64,000 bases of DNA from Thalassovita aquimarina (GTDB taxonomy: Bacteria; Pseudomonadota; Alphaproteobacteria; Rhodobacterales; Rhodobacteraceae), in assembly GCF_018219815.1 (NCBI RefSeq), contig NZ_JADMKU010000005.1, forward strand, positions 219,674-283,673, in the 5' to 3' direction. This document shows positions 35,099 through 42,601 of the stretch, in pieces (position 1 is the stretch's first letter; each line of letters starts with the position of its first letter). The position numbers and the translations under genes are program-made. A model generated the notes under the pieces. That model ran no database searches. It was not told the origin of the DNA and saw only the letters and a list, made by a program, of their open reading frames with translations.

Positions 35099-35572
35099 TT
35101 GAAACGTGTCCGCCCGCCCTACGATTTCAGCGCCATCCACGCGCTGCTGGTGAATAGCTTCGCCTATATGGAGGGACGGATCGATCCGCCCAGTTCGCTT
35201 GACCGAATGACGGCCGCGACGCTGGAACAGGAAGCCCGAGACAAGGAGCTTTGGGTGATCGAGGACGCGGGCCGCCCCGTCGCCTGCATGATCCTGATCC
35301 CGAAACCGGACACGCTTTACCTGGGCAAGCTGGCGGTGGACGCGGACCGCCGTGGGCAGGGATTGGCGCGCAGGCTGATCGAACAGGCCGAAACCCGGGC
35401 GCGGCGGCTGGCCCTGCCAAGCATCACCCTGCAAACCCGGGTGGAGCTGACCGAAAACCATGTCACCTTCGGGAAACTTGGGTTCATGCAGACCGGCGCC
35501 ACCGCGCATGCCGGATATGACCGCCCGACCAGCCTGACCTTTACCAAGACGGTCGCCCCGAACGCAGGGTAA
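35099..35572 (+). CDS. GNAT family N-acetyltransferase
   Basis: A 157-residue acetyltransferase with LYLGKLAVDADRRGQGLARRL (acetyl-CoA motif, about 80-100) and HVTFGKLGFMQTGATAHAGY near the end. The start is taken as the TTG at 35099, five bases after the cobN stop; the first conserved sequence, RPPYDFSAIHALL, begins four codons later. Function unknown. It is the second GNAT gene in this B12 block, presumably cotranscribed with cobN. Confidence 0.82.
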   Translation: MKRVRPPYDFSAIHALLVNSFAYMEGRIDPPSSLDRMTAATLEQEARDKELWVIEDAGRPVACMILIPKPDTLYLGKLAVDADRRGQGLARRLIEQAETRARRLALPSITLQTRVELTENHVTFGKLGFMQTGATAHAGYDRPTSLTFTKTVAPNAG

Positions 35573-35588
35573 AAGCCCCCTCCGGTTT

Positions 35589-35990
35589 GTGACGCGGCAC
35601 GGCCTGCATGTCGGTTTTGAAACCCCTGTCACAGCGGGCGAAACCATGCTGTTCCTGGCGCGCCTGCTGACCGCCTAGGTGGTGTTCCTTCTGCTGGGCT
35701 TGCTGGTGCTGCGCCGTCAGGGGTATTTCACCGACTTCGTTTTCGGGTCGAAAACCTCGTCCGGGTCCTATGCTCTGGTCTGCCCCGGTGTCGCGCTGTC
35801 GGTCATGCTGCAGTTCTTCGCCAACAAGGGGCTGGTGGCCTCCGGCATCGTCGACAAGTACTCGGTCGCCTACTGGGCCGTGACCGCCATCGCCCTGATC
35901 GCACAGGGCCTGATGATCGCCCTTGAGCTGCGCCTGAACCGGCAGCATTTCGGCAAGACAGACGCAACCGCGGTTGTACCTGCCGAATAA
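35589..35990 (+). pseudogene. Truncated membrane-protein gene with an in-frame TAG
   Basis: Only a carboxy-terminal piece of a membrane protein remains. From GTG 35589 the frame reads VTRHGLHVGFETPVTAGE, then MLFLARLLTA, an in-frame TAG (35676-35678), and continues VVFLLLGLLVLRRQGYFTDF and on to 35990 with two more hydrophobic segments. The conserved-looking LRRQGYFTDFVFGSKTS and CPGVALSVMLQFFANKGLV recall the end of a large Rhodobacterales membrane protein (TsoY-type, from memory), which is far longer. Absence of any amino-terminal part and the stop both indicate decay. A short product from GTG 35679 (103 residues) is possible but unlikely to be functional. Confidence 0.6.
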
Positions 35991-36014
35991 TCCTCCCCAG
36001 TTCGGCAGACAAAG

Positions 36015-36043
36015 AAAGGGCGGCCCGTCGCAGGCCGCCCTTT
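36015..36043 (+). terminator. Strong hairpin after the decayed gene
   Basis: AAAGGGCGGCC (36015-36025) pairs with GGCCGCCCTTT (36033-36043), an 11-bp perfect stem with a 7-base loop. It separates the remnant from cobO and terminates the cobN transcript or its relic. Confidence 0.75.
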
Positions 36044-36101
36044 CCTATTCCGCCAAGGACAATTATCTGTTGTCGGACCCACAGGACAGGACAAACCGGA
36101 A

Positions 36102-36710
36102 ATGAGCACCGACAGCGACCGCCACGCGATGAAAATGGCCAAGAAAAAAGTCGCCCGCGACAAGATCATGGCCACCAAGACCGATGAGAAGGGTCTGATC
36201 ATTGTCCATACCGGCAAGGGCAAGGGCAAAAGTTCGGCCGCCTTCGGGATGATCTTCCGCTGTATCGCCCACGACATGAAATGCGCCGTGGTGCAGTTCA
36301 TCAAGGGCGGCATGAGCACCGGCGAACGTGACCTGATTCTGTCCAGGTTCGGCGATATCTGCGAATTCTACACGATGGGCGAAGGTTTCACCTGGGAAAC
36401 CCAGGACCGCGACCGCGACGTGGAAATGGCGCAGGCGGCCTGGGAGAAGGCCAAGGACCTGATCCGCGATCCGTCGAACAAGATGGTATTGCTCGACGAA
36501 ATCAACATCGCGCTGCGCTATGACTATATCGACATAAACGAGGTGGTGCGTTTCCTGAGCGAGGAAAAGCCGCCGATGACCCATGTGGTTCTGACCGGGC
36601 GCAACGCCAAGGAAGAACTTATCGAAATCGCCGACCTGGTCACCGAGATGGAATTGGTCAAGCATCCTTTCCGGTCCGGGATCAAGGCGCAGATCGGCGT
36701 CGAATTCTGA
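36102..36710 (+). CDS. cobO: Cob(I)yrinic acid a,c-diamide adenosyltransferase
   Basis: A 202-residue CobO/BtuR-type adenosyltransferase, transferring adenosine from ATP to cob(I)yrinic acid a,c-diamide or cobinamide. The P-loop is VHTGKGKGKSSAAFG (about 36-50), followed by VVQFIKGGMSTGERDL, the FTWETQDRDRD segment, LLDEINIALRYDYID and the HPFRSGIKAQIGVEF carboxy terminus. The gene has no close upstream neighbour on its strand other than the decayed gene and its terminator, so it is probably transcribed on its own. Confidence 0.96.
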   Translation: MSTDSDRHAMKMAKKKVARDKIMATKTDEKGLIIVHTGKGKGKSSAAFGMIFRCIAHDMKCAVVQFIKGGMSTGERDLILSRFGDICEFYTMGEGFTWETQDRDRDVEMAQAAWEKAKDLIRDPSNKMVLLDEINIALRYDYIDINEVVRFLSEEKPPMTHVVLTGRNAKEELIEIADLVTEMELVKHPFRSGIKAQIGVEF

Positions 36711-36782
36711 TCGCCACACAGGTGCGCAACGGGCAAGCGACAGGTCACGGCCACGCTTGCCTCATGCAGAATGCGGTCATAT

Positions 36783-36805
36783 GATTTGACCAATCAACCA
36801 ATTGG
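36783..36805 (+). promoter_or_regulatory. Candidate operator for the FadR-type regulator
   Basis: The 23 bases ending eight bases before the regulator's ATG contain ACCAAT (36789-36794) and ACCAATT (36797-36803), a direct repeat of 8-base period; on the other strand these read ATTGGT twice. AATTGGT is a half-site of PdhR/LldR-type GntR regulators, so autoregulation is plausible. Confidence 0.35.
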
Positions 36806-36811
36806 AACACC

Positions 36812-37579
36812 ATGCCGTTTAAAAAAGTCCAACCTGAAAAACTGTCCGATGCGGTGACCAAGCAGATTGAGCTTCTGATCCTTCAGGGCATATTGCGGCC
36901 CGGCGAACGGTTGCCTTCGGAACGCGAATTGTCCGAACGGCTTGGCGTGTCGCGGCCTTCGCTGCGCGAAGCGATTTCCGATCTGCAGGACCGTGGGCTG
37001 CTGACCTCGCGCGCGGGATCCGGCATCTATGTCGCCGAAGTGCTGGGATCCGCGTTTTCGGAGGCCCTGGTGAAGCTGTTCGCCAGCCACGACGAAGCGG
37101 TTTTCGATTACATTTCGTTCCGCCGCGACATGGAAGGGCTGGCCGCCGAACGGGCCGCAAGGCTGGGTTCGGATACCGACCTGCGGGTGATCCAGGCCGT
37201 TTTCGACAAGATGGAAGCCGCCCACAAGAAGCGCAACCCCGAGGACGAGGCGCATCTCGATGCCGATTTCCACCTGTCGATCATCGAAGCCAGCCACAAC
37301 GTCATCATGCTGCACATGATGCGATCGATGTATCAGCTGCTGCGCGAAGGGGTGTTCTACAACCGGCAGATGATGTTCAAGCAGCGCACCACGCGCGACA
37401 CCTTGCTGGATCAGCACCGCGCCATCAACAGCGCGCTGCAGGCCCGCGATCCGGAAGGCGCCCGCGCCGCTGTCGAAGCGCATCTGGATTACGTCCGCTC
37501 CAAGCTGTTCGATCAGCAGAGAAGCGAACGCAATGAACAGATCGCGCTACAAAGGTTCGAACACGAACGGGCGCGCTAG
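36812..37579 (+). CDS. GntR family regulator, FadR/PdhR subfamily
   Basis: A 255-residue regulator. The winged helix (about 10-75) shows ILRPGERLPSERELSERLGV and SRPSLREAISDLQDRGLL, and the wing SRAGSGIYVAE. The FCD effector domain (about 90-235) has FRRDMEGLAAERAARL, the metal-site DADFHLSIIEASHN and the two later histidines. This subgroup includes PdhR, LldR and GlcC, which respond to small carboxylates such as pyruvate, lactate or glycolate. No target pathway is adjacent, and a repeat of ATTGGT just upstream suggests self-control. The stop overlaps the convergent SRPBCC gene by four bases. Confidence 0.88.
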   Translation: MPFKKVQPEKLSDAVTKQIELLILQGILRPGERLPSERELSERLGVSRPSLREAISDLQDRGLLTSRAGSGIYVAEVLGSAFSEALVKLFASHDEAVFDYISFRRDMEGLAAERAARLGSDTDLRVIQAVFDKMEAAHKKRNPEDEAHLDADFHLSIIEASHNVIMLHMMRSMYQLLREGVFYNRQMMFKQRTTRDTLLDQHRAINSALQARDPEGARAAVEAHLDYVRSKLFDQQRSERNEQIALQRFEHERAR

Positions 37580-38046
37580 GCCGCCGTTCCGCTGAAACGC
37601 TCTTCCAGCTCGGCCGCGAATTCGGCAAGCCGCACGTTGAAACGCGACTGCATCTTGTTCCGGCCAAGTTTCAAGGATTGCAGAAGCAAGCGCGCGGGCA
37701 GGGTCGTCGCCGAAAGCTCGATCTTGACCGTCATCCGCGTACGCTTCCGCGACAGGGCGACCAAATCCACCTTCAACATCCCGTCCATGCCCTTTTCACC
37801 GCCGGTAAAGGTCATGCTGTTGGGCGCGTCGTATTCGGTCAGCGTCAGGCGGATATTGCGCAGCTTGCCGCGCAGCACGACACTGATAATCCAGGCCATG
37901 CCCCGCCCGACATCCTGACGGCCATCAACGCGCTGAACTTCCGCCCCGCGCCGCAAAGCGGCGCGTTCGAAGAATCCGAAATCCGTCAGCATCTTGAAAA
38001 CCTGCTTGATCGGAGCGTCGATATCTTCCTTGCTCACCAATTCCAT
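37576..38046 (-). CDS. SRPBCC domain protein
   Basis: A 156-residue protein of the START/SRPBCC fold. It opens MELVSKEDIDAPIKQVFKML, the typical first strand and helix of the fold, with a following beta sheet (GMAWIISVVLRGKLRNIRL, LKVDLVALSRKRTRMTVKIEL) and a long carboxy-terminal helix. The ligand is unknown. I use the ATG at 38046; a GTG 15 bases earlier is possible. It is convergent with the regulator gene and downstream of nudC on the same strand. Confidence 0.8.
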   Translation of the reverse strand: MELVSKEDIDAPIKQVFKMLTDFGFFERAALRRGAEVQRVDGRQDVGRGMAWIISVVLRGKLRNIRLTLTEYDAPNSMTFTGGEKGMDGMLKVDLVALSRKRTRMTVKIELSATTLPARLLLQSLKLGRNKMQSRFNVRLAEFAAELEERFSGTAA

Positions 38047-38096
38047 GTCTTGCCTGTCCACCTATCTTCGGTTTTCACGTTAGCCGGCATTTTGTC

Positions 38097-39071
38097 TCAA
38101 TCCACTCGATCTGCAAGCCAGTTTCGCAACAGAAAGTGCGCGATTGCCCCCTGCCTGGCCGGTTTCAACTCGGGATGCCCGCCGGAGAAGGACAACATGA
38201 TCTCTTCTCGTGTGAACCAGCGGGCATCATCGATTTCCTTGGGGTCGATGGTCACGGCCTCGGACAACGCCACTCCCTTGCAGCCGATCATCAGTGAGGC
38301 CGGGAACGGCCATGGCTGGCTGGCCAGGTAATCCACCGCCCCGACGCGGATGCCGGCCTCTTCCCAGGTTTCGCGCCGCACCGCCGCTTCGATCGTTTCG
38401 CCCGGTTCGACAAAGCCGGCCAACAGCGAATACATGCCCTCGGGCCAGCCGTGCGACCGCCCCATCAGCACCGAATTGCCGCGGGTGATCAGCATGATCA
38501 CCACCGGATCGGTGCGCGGGAAATGATGGCCGCCGCAAGCCGGGCAATCGCGTTGCCAGCCGGCCATCGCCATCCCGCTTTCCTGACCGCATTGCGAACA
38601 GAACCGGTGGCTGCGATGCCAGCCGAACAGCGCCCGCGCCGTCGCCGCCAATTCGGCATCCCGCGGCGAAAGCTGTGCCATGACGGCGCGCAGTTCCGCG
38701 AAGGTATCGGAGGCGTTGAGGCTGGGATGATGCTGTTCGCTACGATCGAGGAAGCTATTCAGCGCAGTGTCGTCGAACACTTCCGGGGTCCAAGCCGAAA
38801 TATCATGGGCAAAGACCGGGCCGCTATCTTCGCGCCCCAGAAAAATCGGCCCGACGCGGGTTTCTTGCAGGACCGGATGATCCATCGGCACCCGGGTCAG
38901 CGCCGGGCGCCGCGCGGCATCGCGCGAGATCAGCGGCTTGCCGCGCCACAGCACGATCGACACGGCTTCCGGCGCCGCCATGGCCGCGGCCAGCACGGCC
39001 GCGTCGCCGCGGATTTCCGCGGCGCGATCCAGGGCCGATCCCCCGAAAGTCACCGTTTCGGCGTTCTTCAT
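38097..39071 (-). CDS. nudC: NAD(+)/NADH diphosphatase
   Basis: A 324-residue NudC, hydrolysing NAD(H) to NMN(H) and AMP and removing NAD caps from RNA. It has the zinc ribbon FCSQCGQES...CPACG (about 157-178), the Nudix box GFVEPGETIEAAVRRETWEE (about 218-237), and the SQPWPFP array that marks the NADH-specific group shortly after. The variable amino-terminal domain is normal length. The start at 39071 opens MKNAETVTFGGSALDRAAEI. It is followed by the SRPBCC gene on the same strand. Confidence 0.96.
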   Translation of the reverse strand: MKNAETVTFGGSALDRAAEIRGDAAVLAAAMAAPEAVSIVLWRGKPLISRDAARRPALTRVPMDHPVLQETRVGPIFLGREDSGPVFAHDISAWTPEVFDDTALNSFLDRSEQHHPSLNASDTFAELRAVMAQLSPRDAELAATARALFGWHRSHRFCSQCGQESGMAMAGWQRDCPACGGHHFPRTDPVVIMLITRGNSVLMGRSHGWPEGMYSLLAGFVEPGETIEAAVRRETWEEAGIRVGAVDYLASQPWPFPASLMIGCKGVALSEAVTIDPKEIDDARWFTREEIMLSFSGGHPELKPARQGAIAHFLLRNWLADRVD

Positions 39072-39284
39072 TCCAGCCTTCCTTTTGCCACGCCCCTCCC
39101 CGAGGCGGTTGAGGCGCCCATATCTGACGCAACTTTCTTATCTTGCCAACGACCCTTTTGGAAACAGCAACATCAAGGGAAAACACCATTAACCCTAGAT
39201 TGACTCAACTAGTCTCCAAATTTAGCTTAAAGCGAAATTCGTTCATGCCTCCGACAGCGTCTTTTCTTAGTACCGAGGGTCAAG

Positions 39285-41198
39285 GTGCATCGATATCGCC
39301 CATCCGGCAGCCTGCTGCTTCAGGCTGACGAAACGCAGCTCAGGATACTGCAGACCACCGATGTGCACATGCATCTGCTGGCTTATGACTACTTTTCGGA
39401 AAGCCCGACCCACAAATCCGGCCTGTCGCGCACCGCGACCTTGATCAAAACGGCACGGGCCGAGACCGCGAATTCACTGTTGTTCGACACCGGGGATTTC
39501 CTGCAGGGCAACCTGCTGGGGGACCAGATTGCCTACCAGGACGCAGGAGAAACCCGGCTGCACCCAGCCATCGCCGCGATGAATGCGCTGCAATATGACG
39601 GCGCCACGCTCGGCAATCACGAATTCAGCTATGGCATGGATTTTCTGCTCGACACCATCATCAGCGCCCGTTTTCCGCTGGTACTGGCGAATGCCGCCCG
39701 GGAATTGGGAAACCGGCCCAGCGCCGACCGGACGATCCTGCATCCCTACCGGATCGTGGAAAAGAGACTGCGCGGCGCGGCCGGGGCGGAAAGGACGATC
39801 CGACTTGGGTTGATCGGCTTCCTGCCGCCGCAAACAGCAGTCTGGGACCGACATCTTGTCGAAGGCAAGGTCCATTTCCGCGACATCGTGGAAACCGCCC
39901 AGGATTACATCCCGAAGATGCAGGCGGAAGGCGCCGATCTGATCATCGCGCTGGCGCATTCGGGCATCGCGCTTGGCGACGAACGACAACTGAAGGAAAA
40001 TGCGGTCGTCCCGCTGTCGCGCATCGACGGGATAGACGTGATCCTGTGCGGCCATCAGCACCGGCTATTCCCCGACAGCAGCTTCTACGGCACTCCGGGT
40101 ATCGACGTGAACAAGGGCACGATCAACGGCAAACCGGTGATGATGCCCGGTTTCTGGGGCAGCCACCTGGGCGTTCTGGACCTTGTTCTCGCCCAGGATG
40201 ACGGCGGCAGGTGGTTCACCAGCCGGCACAAGACCGAATTGCGCCCGGTTGCCGGGAAGGCGCATCGAAACGGCGCCCAAGCCCCGATCAGCGAAGCCCC
40301 GGAAATCCTGCATGCGGTGCGTCACCATCACAGGGCGACGCTCGACTACATGCAAACCCCGGTGGGCAGGACGCAAAGCCCGCTGCATTCCTTTTTCGCA
40401 CTGGTGGCGGATGATGCCACGGTACAGTTGGTCGCCCGGGCACAGGCCGATTACGTGTCGCGGGCGCTCGACGGGACCGCCCATGCCGGACTTCCGGTCC
40501 TGGCTGCGACAGCGTCGTTCAAGGCCGGCGGCCGCGCCGGGCCGAATCACTACACCGACATTCCGGCCGGGCCGCTGACGCTGCGCAGCCTGTCCGACCT
40601 TTACCTTTTTCCCAACGTGGCCTGCGCGGTGCGGCTGACCGGGCGCGAGGTCATGGAATGGCTGGAACGCTCGGTTTCGCTGTTTCACCGCATCACGCCC
40701 GGGCTGCACGGGCAGGCGCTGCACGATCCGCAATTCCCCTGTTACGATTTCGACCACATGGTCGGGCTGGATTACGAAATCGATCCGTCACAACCGGCGC
40801 GATACTCGTCTGAAGGGACATTGCTTTGCACCGAAAGCCATCGCATCACTTCCGCCACCTGGCGCGGCGCCCCCATTGAACCAGATCAGGAATTCATCGT
40901 CGCCACCAACGGTTTCCGCGCCAGTGGCGGTGGCGGTTTCGTGCAGGTGCCGACCGAGGAAATGGTCCTGACGCCCGACGTGCCGGTGCGCGATATCCTG
41001 GCCGACTACATCCGCCGCAGGGACAGCATTGATATCACGCCCAAACCCGTCTGGCGGTTCCGCGAGCTGGAAAACACCAGTGCACGTTTCAAGACCTCGC
41101 CGCGTGCAGTGGACCGCCTGCCGGATGTGCCGCGCCGCAAGGTCAGTTTCGAGCATACCGGCGACGATGGTTTCGCCCTGGTCCGGCTGGACTTCTGA
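39285..41198 (+). CDS. CpdB-like 2',3'-cyclic nucleotidase/3'-nucleotidase
   Basis: A 637-residue enzyme with an amino-terminal metallophosphoesterase domain and a carboxy-terminal 5'-nucleotidase-type domain. Metal ligands appear in TTDVHMHL, DTGDFLQGN, LGNHEFSYG, ALAHSGIAL and CGHQHRL. The second domain (about 350-600) contains RSLSDLYLFPN, LTGREVMEWLERS and the ATNGFRASGGGGF nucleotide site. CpdB enzymes are periplasmic, but no signal peptide is visible: the GTG start gives MHRYRPSGSLLLQADETQLR and no alternative start adds one. It may be cytoplasmic or misassigned at the start. A GAGGG site precedes the GTG. Confidence 0.88.
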   Translation: MHRYRPSGSLLLQADETQLRILQTTDVHMHLLAYDYFSESPTHKSGLSRTATLIKTARAETANSLLFDTGDFLQGNLLGDQIAYQDAGETRLHPAIAAMNALQYDGATLGNHEFSYGMDFLLDTIISARFPLVLANAARELGNRPSADRTILHPYRIVEKRLRGAAGAERTIRLGLIGFLPPQTAVWDRHLVEGKVHFRDIVETAQDYIPKMQAEGADLIIALAHSGIALGDERQLKENAVVPLSRIDGIDVILCGHQHRLFPDSSFYGTPGIDVNKGTINGKPVMMPGFWGSHLGVLDLVLAQDDGGRWFTSRHKTELRPVAGKAHRNGAQAPISEAPEILHAVRHHHRATLDYMQTPVGRTQSPLHSFFALVADDATVQLVARAQADYVSRALDGTAHAGLPVLAATASFKAGGRAGPNHYTDIPAGPLTLRSLSDLYLFPNVACAVRLTGREVMEWLERSVSLFHRITPGLHGQALHDPQFPCYDFDHMVGLDYEIDPSQPARYSSEGTLLCTESHRITSATWRGAPIEPDQEFIVATNGFRASGGGGFVQVPTEEMVLTPDVPVRDILADYIRRRDSIDITPKPVWRFRELENTSARFKTSPRAVDRLPDVPRRKVSFEHTGDDGFALVRLDF

Positions 41199-41214
41199 CA
41201 AGCACGACGCGCGC

Positions 41215-41243
41215 TTGCATTCCCGCCGCCACAAACCTATATA
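41215..41243 (+). promoter_or_regulatory. Promoter of the SRP RNA
   Basis: TTGCAT (41215-41220) and TATATA (41238-41243) are separated by exactly 17 bases and sit seven bases before the RNA. A strong match to the sigma-70 pattern. Confidence 0.75.
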
Positions 41244-41250
41244 CGCCGTT

Positions 41251-41344
41251 GAGAGGTTGGCGCGGGCAGGCGCCTCGCCAACCCGGTCAGATCCGGAAGG
41301 AAGCAGCCGTAACGAGCCCCGCTTGGGTCGTTGTCCAACCTCTC
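41251..41344 (+). ncRNA. ffs: Signal recognition particle RNA, small bacterial type
   Basis: The core GGTCAGATCCGGAAGGAAGC (41285-41304), followed by AGCC, is the conserved Ffh-binding domain of 4.5S-type SRP RNA, with the GGAAG tetraloop-like apex. The ends GAGAGGTTGG (41251-41260) and CCAACCTCTC (41335-41344) pair perfectly, closing a roughly 94-base hairpin of the expected size. It guides ribosomes to the membrane with Ffh and FtsY. It lies between the nucleotidase and rsgA genes with its own promoter. Confidence 0.96.
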
Positions 41345-41463
41345 ACCTATCCCCCACAGGCCGCGGATAAAAACCGCACGAAGCGATATCGGCCCTTGTC
41401 CGGTGTTCGAAAACTTGCATGCTTGCGCGCCAAGACCTTCTGTCCTCGCAAACCGGAGAGCGC

Positions 41464-42531
41464 GTGACACACATCTCGCTGAACGACCTGGGTTGGTCCC
41501 CCTTCTTCGCCGACCAGCTGGAGACGATGGGCGTAACGCCGGACCGCGTCATGCGGATCGCCGCCGTACAGCGCAGCAAGGCCACCGGCCTTGGCCCGCG
41601 CGGTGCGGTGCGGCTGACCTATCCGCCGACGCTCAGCGCAGGGGATGTGGCGGTGGGCGATTGGGTCACTGTCAATCCCGATACCGATGTCATCGAAACC
41701 ATTCTCGACCGCACCTCCAAGCTCGCCCGCCGGGCCGCGGGGATCGAGGCCAGGACACAGCTTCTGGCGGCCAATATCGATACGCTGTTCATCACCACAT
41801 CGTGCAACGAGGATTTCAATCCGGCGCGGATCGAACGCTACGTGGTGCTGGCGCTGGATGCGGGCGTGTCGCCGGTTCTGGTGCTGACCAAGGCCGACAC
41901 CGCCGAAGACCCGCAGTCCTACCTGCAACAGGCGCGGGACATTTCCGACAAGTTCGACGCGGTCCTGCTGATCAACGCCAAGGACAAGGAACAATCCGAC
42001 CGGCTGCGTCGCTGGTGCGGCCCGGGCAAGACCGTGGCGTTCGTCGGCTCCTCCGGGGTGGGAAAATCAACCCTGATCAACGCGCTGACAGGCTCGGAAC
42101 AGGCCACCGCGGACATCCGCGCAGACGACGCCAAGGGCCGCCATACGACCACGGCGAGATCGCTTCATTTCGCAAGCGGCGGCGGCATGGTGATCGATAT
42201 GCCGGGGATGCGCGAACTGGGGCTGCATGACGTCGCGGGCGGCATCGACGAACTTTTCGACGACATCACGGAACTGGCCACGCAATGCAAGTTCCGCGAC
42301 TGCGCCCATGTCAGCGAACCGGGCTGCGCGGTTCTGGCCGCGATGGAAGCGGGCGATCTTTCCGAGGACCGGGTGGACCGCTGGCGCAAGCTGCGCGCCG
42401 AGGATCAGCTGAATTCGGAAACCATCGGCCAGACCCGCCGCCGCGCGCGTGAAATCACCCGCCAGCACAAAGCGCAATTGGCCGCCCATCAGCGGTTCAA
42501 GGGCAAATCCCGCGACAAGAGCGGCAAATAG
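41464..42531 (+). CDS. rsgA: Ribosome small subunit GTPase RsgA
   Basis: A 355-residue RsgA (YjeQ), a late 30S maturation factor. It shows the permuted GTPase order: TKAD (G4) first, then GSSGVGKSTLINALTG (G1) and DMPGMRELG (G3). An OB-fold amino-terminal domain and a carboxy-terminal zinc site (QCKFRDCAHVSEPGC) complete it. I use the GTG at 41464, with GGAG seven bases upstream; an ATG at 41419 would add 15 residues but lacks a ribosome site. It is directly downstream of the SRP RNA gene. Confidence 0.95.
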   Translation: MTHISLNDLGWSPFFADQLETMGVTPDRVMRIAAVQRSKATGLGPRGAVRLTYPPTLSAGDVAVGDWVTVNPDTDVIETILDRTSKLARRAAGIEARTQLLAANIDTLFITTSCNEDFNPARIERYVVLALDAGVSPVLVLTKADTAEDPQSYLQQARDISDKFDAVLLINAKDKEQSDRLRRWCGPGKTVAFVGSSGVGKSTLINALTGSEQATADIRADDAKGRHTTTARSLHFASGGGMVIDMPGMRELGLHDVAGGIDELFDDITELATQCKFRDCAHVSEPGCAVLAAMEAGDLSEDRVDRWRKLRAEDQLNSETIGQTRRRAREITRQHKAQLAAHQRFKGKSRDKSGK

Positions 42532-42601
42532 TATCATTGCCGGTCGTGCGGCACGGGGCCTATTCTGCCGCGATTGTCGCTGGATGAGGAGGACCGCGCC
42601 G

